Assembly: GCA_002477565.1 (NCBI GenBank)
Contig: DLQL01000049.1
Span: forward strand, 17,032 to 30,705
Source of the DNA: Flavobacteriaceae bacterium UBA7433
GTDB taxonomy: Bacteria; Bacteroidota; Bacteroidia; Flavobacteriales; Flavobacteriaceae
Length of the DNA stretch: 13,674 nucleotides
Direction of reading: 5' to 3'
The position numbers and the translations under genes were made by a program. The notes under the pieces are model-generated. The model saw nothing but the letters and a program-made list of their open reading frames with translations, was not told the origin of the DNA and searched no databases. Below, in pieces: positions 7,993-13,674 of the stretch; position 1 is the stretch's first letter; each line of letters starts with the position of its first letter.

Positions 7993-8742
7993 ATGCTGAC
8001 TGACATCCATAAAATCACCAAGGAGATTTCCCCCATCACTTTGAAAGAGATGGATGCAGTTGCGTTGATGAAGCGAACAGACACCAAATTTGTAGTCTCC
8101 AAAAAAACACTGCCTGTTATACTTGAATCATTAAAAGAAAAATACCGTGTTTTAGAAATTGACAACAACCGGGTCATGACTTACAACTCTTTGTATTTTG
8201 ACACCAAAGACCACCAGTTTTATCGCGAGCACCACAATGGAAAAATCAACCGACTAAAAGTGCGCATGCGAAAATACGTTGAGTCGGAGTTGTTTTTTTT
8301 AGAAATCAAGCAAAAAGACCACAAAGGAAGAACCACCAAATCGAGGATTCCCATCAAAAATTTTGAAAAGGAATTGTCGCTTGCTTCCAATGATTTTATT
8401 GAAAAAATTACGGCTGAAAAATTAAATTTGACACCCGCATTGATGAACGGCTTCAACCGCATTACATTGGTCAATATGCAAAGCAATGAAAGGGTTACCA
8501 TAGATTTCAATTTGACCTACACTTTGGAGGATGTTCAAAAGACATACGATGGCATCGCCATCATTGAAGTGAAACAGGAACGTTTTGACAGGAGCTCAGC
8601 CATCGTCAGAGAATTGAGAAAACACGGGCAGTTTCCTTACAGCATCAGTAAATACTGCATCGGAATGGTCAACCTATACGAAAACTTAAAGTACAACCTC
8701 TTTAAAAGAAAATTAATCAAACTAAACAAACTTACTGCCTAA
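7993..8742 (+). CDS. VTC-domain polyphosphate polymerase family protein
   Basis: Single-domain protein (249 residues) of the VTC family (PF09359), the tunnel-fold domain that in yeast Vtc4 makes polyphosphate from ATP. The basic and acidic residues that line such a tunnel are visible: K27, R28 and K32 (MKRTDTKF), Y64/Y68 (TYNSLYFDT), R87, K89, R91 and R93 (RLKVRMRKY), E104 and K106 (FLEIKQKD), R113/K116/R118, and a late E192-K194 pair (IIEVKQER) that fits the metal site. No SPX domain or membrane helix is present. I chose the ATG at 7993 (MLTDIHKI) because the ATG at 7963 falls in the -7 element. The DUF4956 gene begins 2 nt after its stop, so the two are almost certainly co-translated. That the domain is catalytically active, and that its product is polyphosphate, is inference from the family. 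Confidence 0.88.
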   Translation: MLTDIHKITKEISPITLKEMDAVALMKRTDTKFVVSKKTLPVILESLKEKYRVLEIDNNRVMTYNSLYFDTKDHQFYREHHNGKINRLKVRMRKYVESELFFLEIKQKDHKGRTTKSRIPIKNFEKELSLASNDFIEKITAEKLNLTPALMNGFNRITLVNMQSNERVTIDFNLTYTLEDVQKTYDGIAIIEVKQERFDRSSAIVRELRKHGQFPYSISKYCIGMVNLYENLKYNLFKRKLIKLNKLTA

Positions 8743-8744
8743 CT

Positions 8745-9356
8745 ATGGAATTTTATGGAATCCCCCTTTTTGATGATGATTTTTACAAAATGATGTTTCG
8801 TTTTGGAATCAACATTGCTTTTTTAACAATCATCATTCGTTGTTTGTACTACAGATACGCTCGAAATAAGGCGTTTCTTTTCACCTATTACATGATCAGT
8901 GTGATCGTTTTCTTTTTGTGTTTTACCCTCAAAAAATTTGAATTGGATTTGGGGATGGCACTGGGTCTCTTTGCCATCTTCGGCATCATTCGCTACCGAA
9001 CGAATACAGTAGACATCAAAGAGATGACCTACCTGTTTGTGGTCATCGGCGTTTCTGTAATCAACTCATTGGCCAATGGAAAGATGAGTTATTCAGAAAT
9101 TTTATCTGCCAATGCAATGATCATCCTCGTTTTGTATTTGACGGAGTTGTTTTGGTCGTCGAAACACCAAGTTTCCAGAGAGATCGTTTACGAAGTCATT
9201 GAAAACATCAAACCAGAAAATCATCAGTTGCTAAAACAAGACCTCGAATCCAGAACGGGTTTGAACATTGAGAGAATCCAAATCGGAAATGTTGATTTTT
9301 TACGAGATACTGCACAAATCACCATTTATTATTTAGATGTACCCAAAGCCAATTAA
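8745..9356 (+). CDS. DUF4956 membrane protein
   Basis: Integral membrane protein of 203 residues, family DUF4956, function unknown. Five hydrophobic segments are visible at about 18-36, 43-62, 67-84, 93-110 and 119-137, followed by a soluble C-terminal domain (about 140-203) with an alternating helix/strand pattern. The most conserved part of the family is recognisable in segments 3-4: GLFAIFGIIRYRT followed by EMTYLFVVIGVSVINSLA. Members frequently sit beside VTC-domain polymerase genes, as here (2-nt gap upstream, 1-nt gap to DUF2490 downstream). A role as membrane anchor, channel or regulator for the VTC protein is therefore a reasonable inference. The glycine-rich helix followed by I-R-Y-R-T and a small cytosolic domain faintly resembles MgtC-type proteins; this is unverified. 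Confidence 0.9.
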   Translation: MEFYGIPLFDDDFYKMMFRFGINIAFLTIIIRCLYYRYARNKAFLFTYYMISVIVFFLCFTLKKFELDLGMALGLFAIFGIIRYRTNTVDIKEMTYLFVVIGVSVINSLANGKMSYSEILSANAMIILVLYLTELFWSSKHQVSREIVYEVIENIKPENHQLLKQDLESRTGLNIERIQIGNVDFLRDTAQITIYYLDVPKAN

Positions 9357-9357
9357 A

Positions 9358-10068
9358 ATGGTTACGAATAAACAATTTTTAAATTTTTGTGCAGCACTGT
9401 TTTTTTGCATTTCTTCTGTTTCATTTGCACAAACAAATACTGATTTTGAAACCTGGTCAAGTATCAACTTAGAAATCAAGCTTCATAAGAAATTGAATTT
9501 AGAATTGGAAGAGCAACTGCGTTTGAAAGAAAACAGCTCAGAGACAGATCAATATTTTACACAAATTGGGTTTTCTTACCAACTCCCGAAGAATTTTGAA
9601 ATCGGTGGAGGACTTCGGTATGCAAAAAAAAATGACAACAAAGGAAAAAAACAAGGATATGAATCTTTTTTTCGGTACCACATAGACCTTGCTTACAAAC
9701 ACAAACAAAATCGTTTTAACTTCAAACACCGCTTGCGTTTTCAAAACAAAAACGAAATCGGGGTTTCTGAAGCAGAAGGAGACTTTGCCAACAAAAACGT
9801 GCGTTTGAAAAGTTCAGTGAGTTACAATGTGCGTAACTGGAAATTGGACCCCAAATTTTCAGCAGAAATTTTCAACCGTTCCGATGAAGGAAGTGAGAAT
9901 GGTTTTCACAAATACAGACTTACATTGGGCAGCCAGTATAAGTTTAAAAATTGGGGACAGGTCGACCTGTTTTTTCGGTTGGAACAATCCTTGAATTCCG
10001 TTCTTACCAAAAGCACAAAAATTATTGGGTTTAGTTACACCTATGCCTTTGATAAGAAAAAGAACTAA
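9358..10068 (+). CDS. DUF2490 protein, probable secreted or outer-membrane barrel
   Basis: Protein of 236 residues from the chosen ATG at 9358. Residues 1-24 form a signal peptide (NKQFLNFCAALFFCISSVSFA, read from N4, then QTNTDF). The mature part shows repeated amphipathic strands with aromatic ends, ending in a run with alternate hydrophobic residues (KIIGFSYTYAFDKKKN), consistent with an outer-membrane barrel such as DUF2490. The signature FETWSSINLEIKLHKKLNLE matches that family's N-terminus. The frame is also open from 9337, but that start would overlap the DUF4956 gene and put seven extra residues before the signal peptide. The ATG one base after the DUF4956 stop suits translational coupling. 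The function is unknown; the operon suggests an envelope role tied to the VTC/DUF4956 pair. Confidence 0.85.
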   Translation: MVTNKQFLNFCAALFFCISSVSFAQTNTDFETWSSINLEIKLHKKLNLELEEQLRLKENSSETDQYFTQIGFSYQLPKNFEIGGGLRYAKKNDNKGKKQGYESFFRYHIDLAYKHKQNRFNFKHRLRFQNKNEIGVSEAEGDFANKNVRLKSSVSYNVRNWKLDPKFSAEIFNRSDEGSENGFHKYRLTLGSQYKFKNWGQVDLFFRLEQSLNSVLTKSTKIIGFSYTYAFDKKKN

Positions 10069-10108
10069 GAAACTCTTTGCGGCAGTTTACAGGTGCCAAG
10101 CATGCTTC

Positions 10109-10702
10109 CTAAGCTTTCGGGAATGATTTCTTTACAAACTTTGTCAAAATCACAATGTGTATGCCGTTGATCTTACCTTCAATATGTGCTGCGTTGTCCT
10201 GCGTCAAAGTGATGTTTCTAACGGCTGTTCCACGTTTTGCGGTGAAGTTTCCGCCACCTTTGACATCCAAGTCTTGGGTCAAATTAACCGTGTCTCCAGC
10301 AGACAACAAGGCGCCATTGGCATCTTTGTGGATGATTTTTTCTTCTTCACTCAATCCTTCACCGGTAGCGGCGGCCCAATTTTCAACAGAATCTTCCAAA
10401 TACAGTATGTCCAGTAAGTCTTGAGGCCATCCGTGATTTTTCATGCGATGTAGCATTCTCCAAGCCACTACTTTTACCGCATCAAATTCACTCCACATAC
10501 TGTCATTCAAACAGCGCCAATGATTGGGAACAGTTCTTTCGGGGTTTTCAATTTGATCGGTACAGGTAGCGCAGGCTAGAATATGTTCGTCAATGCCACC
10601 TGTATAAACGGGTTTTATTTGATAAGCGCTCAGGTTCTTGTGGCTATTGCACAATTCACATTTTGACTTGCTGCGGGATTCCAATTCTGAGAGAATGCTC
10701 AT
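10109..10702 (-). CDS. PhnA/YjdM-type zinc-ribbon protein
   Basis: Cytoplasmic protein of 197 residues with an N-terminal zinc ribbon (C15-x2-C18 and C44-x2-C47) and a C-terminal PhnA domain (about 125-195). The C-terminal domain shows the hallmark DANG, a SAGDTVNLTQDLDVKGGG stretch, KRGTAVRNITL and a terminal KFVKKSF. E. coli YjdM (formerly PhnA) is about half this length; the longer form with a middle segment rich in tryptophan and acidic residues (about 60-120) is seen in other bacteria. The name reflects an old, unsupported link to phosphonate use, so no reaction is assigned. I chose the ATG at 10702; the longer frame to 10732 starts inside a perfect -7 element. The gene is convergent with the DUF2490 gene, 40 nt apart, with no clear terminator between them. 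Confidence 0.9.
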   Translation of the reverse strand: MSILSELESRSKSKCELCNSHKNLSAYQIKPVYTGGIDEHILACATCTDQIENPERTVPNHWRCLNDSMWSEFDAVKVVAWRMLHRMKNHGWPQDLLDILYLEDSVENWAAATGEGLSEEEKIIHKDANGALLSAGDTVNLTQDLDVKGGGNFTAKRGTAVRNITLTQDNAAHIEGKINGIHIVILTKFVKKSFPKA

Positions 10703-10729
10703 GGTTAAGGGGATGTCAGTTATAAAAAA

Positions 10730-10737
10730 CAAAACTA
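10730..10737 (-). promoter_or_regulatory. -7 element TAGTTTTG of the PhnA-type gene
   Basis: Read on the - strand this is TAGTTTTG, an exact TAnnTTTG match 27 nt before the ATG at 10702. A TTTG lies upstream, but only 14 nt away, shorter than the usual 17-23. The alternative start at 10732 falls within this element. Confidence 0.5.
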
Positions 10738-10911
10738 CAGTTTAAATCGTACAAATCTCCGGTTTTTTTGAGTATTCCAATACTTGTGAGGGGTTTTGAC
10801 CCATGAGCAAGGCAACGAAAAGCCAGCGCATTTAGAAAGCGAGGACGTGCAAGAGACGCACATGATCCAAGAACCAAAACTTTTTGTTTGACAGAGATGG
10901 ATAATACTTTG
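10738..10911. other. Hairpin-rich spacer between rluA and the PhnA-type gene
   Basis: No recognisable gene was found here. The spacer looks less AT-rich than the other intergenic regions and holds several small inverted repeats: AGTATT-CC-AATACT near 10771-10784, GGG-TTTTGA-CCC near 10792-10803, and GTGC-AAGAGAC-GCAC near 10847-10861. Two - strand frames are open across most of it. One could run from an ATG at 10863 to a stop at 10735 (42 codons, four cysteines), but no family is recognised and no start signal is seen. It may be a dispersed non-coding repeat or a structured leader. Confidence 0.45.
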
Positions 10912-10925
10912 TCAAGAAGTATTAT
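10901..10925. repeat. Perfect 9-bp hairpin over the rluA stop codon
   Basis: ATAATACTT at 10901-10909 pairs with AAGTATTAT at 10917-10925 across a 7-nt loop. The rluA stop (TGA on the - strand, 10912-10914) sits in the loop. No T run follows on either strand, so it is not a standard intrinsic terminator; it could stabilise the 3' end of the rluA transcript. Confidence 0.6.
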
Positions 10926-11835
10926 TCGTTGCTATGACGGGAAACAATTTTAGAAATTTTTTAGGGACTGCTGCAGAGATCCTTAGGTTTTCTTTTGTAA
11001 TTGGGTGGACAAAGGCCAAATTGGAGGCATGCAAGTACAGGCCTTTTCCTTTGAGAATCTTTGTTTCTTTGCCGTACAATCGGTCTCCAAGAATGGGATT
11101 TCCCATTTCGGAAAGGTGTTTTCTGATTTGGTGTTTTCTCCCAGTTTCCGGTTGCAATGTAACGAGGTTTAGGAACCCAAAACGAGGAGAAACAATGCGG
11201 TCTGTTAGCACAAAAGAGGTTTTGGCATTTTTCCCGTCGATCTTGTTTTCGAGACTTCCGGAAGGACTTATTTCACCGATGGCAACTGCCAGATAGGTTT
11301 TTTCAATCTTACGAGTTTCAAAGAGCTGGTTCAAGGCAATGACTGCTGTGGAAGTCTTCCCGATTAAAAGCACTCCCGAAGTTGGATGGTCCAATCTGTG
11401 TATGGGTTCTGGACGGAACAATGCGTCGAATTGAGAACTGCATACCAAGGCCTTGTGCAATGCGTTTTCCAAAGTCCATTTTTTGTTGCCACTGACAGCA
11501 ATTCCCGAAGGTTTGTAAACAAAAGCGAGGTGGTCATCTTCAAATAAAACTTCAATGGGCAGCTCAATTTGAGCTTGTGTTGCAACGGTCATGTCTTGGT
11601 ACAGCTCAAGTTTTTCACCACCAATTACAAAATCAGCAGTAGTAGCGACTTTTCCATTCAGACAAATCAGGTTTTTTTTAAGGGCTTTTTTCAGGCTGCT
11701 TTTGGTCGATATGTTTTTAAAAAGACCCACAGCCGCTTCTTGCAAACGGGATTCCGAAAATTGCCTAGGAATGGTCAATGATTGGAGGAGTTGCAGATGA
11801 GGATTTTTTGGGTGCATTTTTTGTCGCTTGTCCAA
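10912..11835 (-). CDS. RluA-family pseudouridine synthase
   Basis: Cytoplasmic RNA-modifying enzyme that isomerises uridine to pseudouridine in rRNA or tRNA. The 307-residue protein has an S4-like RNA-binding domain at about 42-80 (SLKKALKKNLICLNG) and then the catalytic domain from about 92. The family motif PIHRLDHPTSGVLL contains the catalytic aspartate D149. A second conserved block is GRKHQIRKHL (R233, H235, Q236, R238), and GNPILGDRLYG follows. It belongs to the RluA/RluC/RluD group; which uridine it modifies cannot be told. The ATG at 11835 is supported by a -7 element 20 nt upstream, although M7 is also possible. The gene is divergent from the phosphotransferase gene, with a 131-nt spacer. 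Confidence 0.93.
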   Translation of the reverse strand: MDKRQKMHPKNPHLQLLQSLTIPRQFSESRLQEAAVGLFKNISTKSSLKKALKKNLICLNGKVATTADFVIGGEKLELYQDMTVATQAQIELPIEVLFEDDHLAFVYKPSGIAVSGNKKWTLENALHKALVCSSQFDALFRPEPIHRLDHPTSGVLLIGKTSTAVIALNQLFETRKIEKTYLAVAIGEISPSGSLENKIDGKNAKTSFVLTDRIVSPRFGFLNLVTLQPETGRKHQIRKHLSEMGNPILGDRLYGKETKILKGKGLYLHASNLAFVHPITKENLRISAAVPKKFLKLFPVIATNNTS

Positions 11836-11855
11836 GTCAAAGTTCTTGGCAGTTT

Positions 11856-11863
11856 CAAAGTTA
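11856..11863 (-). promoter_or_regulatory. -7 element TAACTTTG of the RluA-family gene
   Basis: Read on the - strand this is TAACTTTG, an exact TAnnTTTG match 20 nt before the ATG at 11835. No clear TTG at the usual -33 distance was found. Confidence 0.45.
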
Positions 11864-11938
11864 CGATTTTACGAGTAATTTGAAGATTGAGGTTCTTAAA
11901 TAGTCCGCAAGTATTCGTTTTTCAATTCGATGAATTCC

Positions 11939-11946
11939 TATCTTTG
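11939..11946 (+). promoter_or_regulatory. -7 element TATCTTTG of the phosphotransferase gene
   Basis: An exact TAnnTTTG match 20 nt before the ATG at 11967. It is the same octamer as the candidate at 251-258. Upstream there is only a T-rich stretch near 11918 in place of a clear TTG. Confidence 0.5.
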
Positions 11947-11966
11947 TCAACCAATTCTTTTTACGA

Positions 11967-12950
11967 ATGAATGACTTTGTCAAACAAACGATTCTCGAAA
12001 AAACAGGAGCTTCTTCACTTTTTCTTATTGAAAGCTTGCAAAATCTATGGAGTGGTTATGGAAGCATTCTTCGTGTGGGCTTGGAAAATGGTCTCGCTAA
12101 AACGGTTGTTGTAAAACACGTTTGTCCGCCAAGCGATGCAGCCCATCCAAAGGGTTGGAATTCGAGTTTGTCTCACAACCGAAAAGTCAAATCCTACCAA
12201 GTGGAAACAGCCTGGTATCAATTGTGGAGTTTTCGATGTACTTCGGAGAGCCGCATTCCTAATTGCTTGGGCATTGCGAGTCAAGGATCGGAAGTTTGCA
12301 TGGTTTTAGAAGATTTGGATGCCGCTGGGTATTCGGCACGCAAATCAGCCGTCACGCGAAAGGAAATAAATATTTGTCTGCAATGGTTGGCCCATTTTCA
12401 CGCAGAATTTCTTCAGGAAGCACCTTTGAGTTTATGGGAAAAAGGGACTTACTGGCATTTGGAAACACGGCCAGATGAATGGGCTGTATTGACAGATCTA
12501 CCCTTGAAAAATGCAGCAAAAGAGATCGCCCATGTCTTGCACTCAAGTCCTTATCAAACAATTGTCCACGGAGATGCCAAGTTGGCTAATTTTTGTTTTT
12601 CCGAAGACGGAACACAGGTAGCCGCTGTGGATTTTCAATACACAGGTGGCGGTTGTGGAATGCAAGATGTGGCTTATTTTGTAGGAAGTTGTTTGAACGA
12701 GCAGTTATGCGAACAATGGGAAGAAGACTTGTTGCAGGTGTATTTTAGAACACTTCATGCAGCGCTCCTTCGTCGAGGCAAACAAGTGGATTTTAAAGCT
12801 TTGGAGACTTCGTGGCGTGACTTGTACCCATTTGCATGGACTGATTTTCATCGGTTTCTAAAAGGGTGGAGCCCAGAACACTGGAAAATCAATTCATACA
12901 GCGAACGCATGGCAAGAAGTGTTTTGAAACGTTTCGAATCTCAAAGTTGA
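11967..12950 (+). CDS. APH/choline-kinase-like phosphotransferase
   Basis: Protein of 327 residues with the kinase-like fold of aminoglycoside phosphotransferases, choline kinases and ecdysteroid-kinase-like enzymes. Visible features are a candidate ATP-binding lysine K50 (VVVKHV), a possible partner glutamate E80, a hinge region MVLEDLDAAGY (about 112-122), the catalytic loop IVHGDAKLANF (D203, K205, N208) and the metal-binding DFQ at D222-Q224 followed by GCGMQDVAYF. The last motif is typical of the ecdysteroid/choline kinase-like branch rather than of resistance enzymes. The substrate is unknown; a small hydroxylated metabolite is likely. The gene appears to be a single transcription unit, divergent from the RluA-family gene and convergent with the TIGR02757 gene (15-nt gap, no clear terminator). 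All key residues are present, so it is probably active. Confidence 0.87.
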   Translation: MNDFVKQTILEKTGASSLFLIESLQNLWSGYGSILRVGLENGLAKTVVVKHVCPPSDAAHPKGWNSSLSHNRKVKSYQVETAWYQLWSFRCTSESRIPNCLGIASQGSEVCMVLEDLDAAGYSARKSAVTRKEINICLQWLAHFHAEFLQEAPLSLWEKGTYWHLETRPDEWAVLTDLPLKNAAKEIAHVLHSSPYQTIVHGDAKLANFCFSEDGTQVAAVDFQYTGGGCGMQDVAYFVGSCLNEQLCEQWEEDLLQVYFRTLHAALLRRGKQVDFKALETSWRDLYPFAWTDFHRFLKGWSPEHWKINSYSERMARSVLKRFESQS

Positions 12951-12965
12951 ACTTACAGGTGGATT

Positions 12966-13674
12966 TTAAAACTTTTCAAAAACACCCAATCCAAAAAGGG
13001 CAAAGTCGTATTTTACAGGGTCCAAGGGGTCCATTTTCCGCAAAGCTTTGTCCAATTCTTTGAGTGCTTTTCCATCGTTTTGTTTGCGTGTGAGCAGCCC
13101 TAATTTTCGAGCTACATTTCCCGAGTGCACATCCAATGGGCAGGAGAGGAGTGCAGGAGAAATTTTTTTCCAAAGTCCCAAATCTACTCCAAAAGCATCC
13201 TCCCGAACCATCCACCGCAAATACATGTTGATGCGCTTAGCTGCGGAACCTTTCAAAGGATCTGAGACATGTTTGGTCGTTCTGGACAAATGGGGAATTT
13301 CAAAAAATACTTTTTTAAACTCGTGGATGGCTATTTGCATCGAATCTGCACCTTGGTGTTTGGCAAACACACTTTCCAATCCTCCATGGTTTTTATAGAG
13401 GTGTTGCAAGGCTTTGATAAAATATTTAAAATCTTCTAAGTTGAAGGTTCTGTGTACAAAATTATCGATGGAGTCCAATTGTTTTTCAGAGTGATTCAAG
13501 ATAAAATCAAAAGGAGAATTTCCTAAAAAATCCATCATTTTCAGACTGTTTTTGATGATCATGTCTCGTTTGCCCCAAGCGATGGTAGCTGCTAAAAAAC
13601 CAGAAATTTCTTTGTCTTCTTTGGCAGCATATCGATGGGGGATTTGAACGGGATCGGAATCGATAAAATCCAAG
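12966..13674 (-). CDS. TIGR02757 (DUF2400) family protein, N-terminus cut by window end
   Basis: Conserved Bacteroidota-type protein of unknown function; the 235 or so visible codons lack roughly the first 20 of a family about 255 long. The TTG at 13673 is not a true start: the preceding part of the frame is outside the window. Conserved blocks in order are EISGFLAATIAWGKR, then SAAKRINMYLRWMVRED, GVDLGLW, CPLDVHSGNVARKLGLL, and DPLDPVKYDFALFGLG near the C-terminus. PLDVHSGNVARKLG resembles the P-[LV]-D-x-H segment carrying the catalytic aspartate in HhH-GPD DNA glycosylases, and SAAKR could correspond to their lysine region. This is my inference; no [4Fe-4S] cysteine cluster is present. It is convergent with the kinase-like gene. 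Confidence 0.9.
   Translation of the reverse strand, partial: LDFIDSDPVQIPHRYAAKEDKEISGFLAATIAWGKRDMIIKNSLKMMDFLGNSPFDFILNHSEKQLDSIDNFVHRTFNLEDFKYFIKALQHLYKNHGGLESVFAKHQGADSMQIAIHEFKKVFFEIPHLSRTTKHVSDPLKGSAAKRINMYLRWMVREDAFGVDLGLWKKISPALLSCPLDVHSGNVARKLGLLTRKQNDGKALKELDKALRKMDPLDPVKYDFALFGLGVFEKF

Noticed and set aside
10155..10424. Two + strand open frames of 86-89 codons opposite the PhnA-type gene
   Set aside because: The - strand frame encodes clear PhnA-domain motifs; the antisense frames have no recognisable features.
10735..10863. 42-codon cysteine-containing small protein on the - strand
   Set aside because: No start signal or family resemblance, and a second frame is equally open over the same bases, which points to composition or a repeat rather than coding.
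11967..12950. Aminoglycoside-resistance gene
   Set aside because: The fold is shared, but the DFQ and GCGMQDVAYF motifs fit the choline/ecdysteroid-kinase-like branch, and no mobile element or resistance context is present.
1..13674. Anti-phage, CRISPR or mobile-element system
   Set aside because: No cas genes, direct-repeat arrays, transposases, integrases, toxin-antitoxin pairs or attachment-site repeats were found on either strand.

Overview
The window looks like a chromosomal segment of a marine-type member of the Bacteroidota, most likely Flavobacteriia. Three things point there. Several perfect copies of the Bacteroidota -7 promoter element TAnnTTTG precede genes that lack Shine-Dalgarno sequences. 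Lineage-typical families are present: a PorV-like outer-membrane protein, DUF2490, TIGR02757/DUF2400, and a YheT-like hydrolase. The DNA is AT-rich with T-rich intergenic spacers. Most of the content is housekeeping. No tRNA, rRNA, CRISPR array, transposase or phage gene was seen.

Layout. At the left edge is the 3' part of the RNase P RNA gene (rnpB, + strand), followed by a promoter region and the aconitase gene acnA (+). A strong, probably bidirectional terminator separates acnA from a leftward group read in the order YheT-like hydrolase, PorV-like protein (TTG start, own promoter) and apolipoprotein N-acyltransferase lnt. Divergent from that group is pssA (phosphatidylserine synthase, +), followed by a decayed GNAT acetyltransferase pseudogene with two frameshifts.

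Next comes the most unusual block, a rightward three-gene operon with 2-nt and 1-nt gaps. It encodes a VTC-type polyphosphate polymerase domain protein, a five-helix DUF4956 membrane protein, and a secreted DUF2490 protein that is probably an outer-membrane barrel. Together they could form a membrane-spanning module that makes or handles an anionic polymer at the cell envelope; this is inference.

To the right are a leftward PhnA-domain zinc-ribbon protein, a 170-nt hairpin-rich spacer that may be a dispersed repeat, a leftward RluA-family pseudouridine synthase, a divergent APH/choline-kinase-like phosphotransferase, and a leftward TIGR02757 protein cut by the window end. The TIGR02757 protein carries motifs reminiscent of HhH-GPD DNA glycosylases.

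Functionally, the left half is weighted to the envelope: lipoprotein N-acylation, an outer-membrane barrel and phospholipid head-group synthesis. Start codons were revised for four genes (YheT-like, VTC, DUF2490, PhnA) because the longer reading frames run into promoter elements, into the upstream gene or past the family's usual N-terminus.
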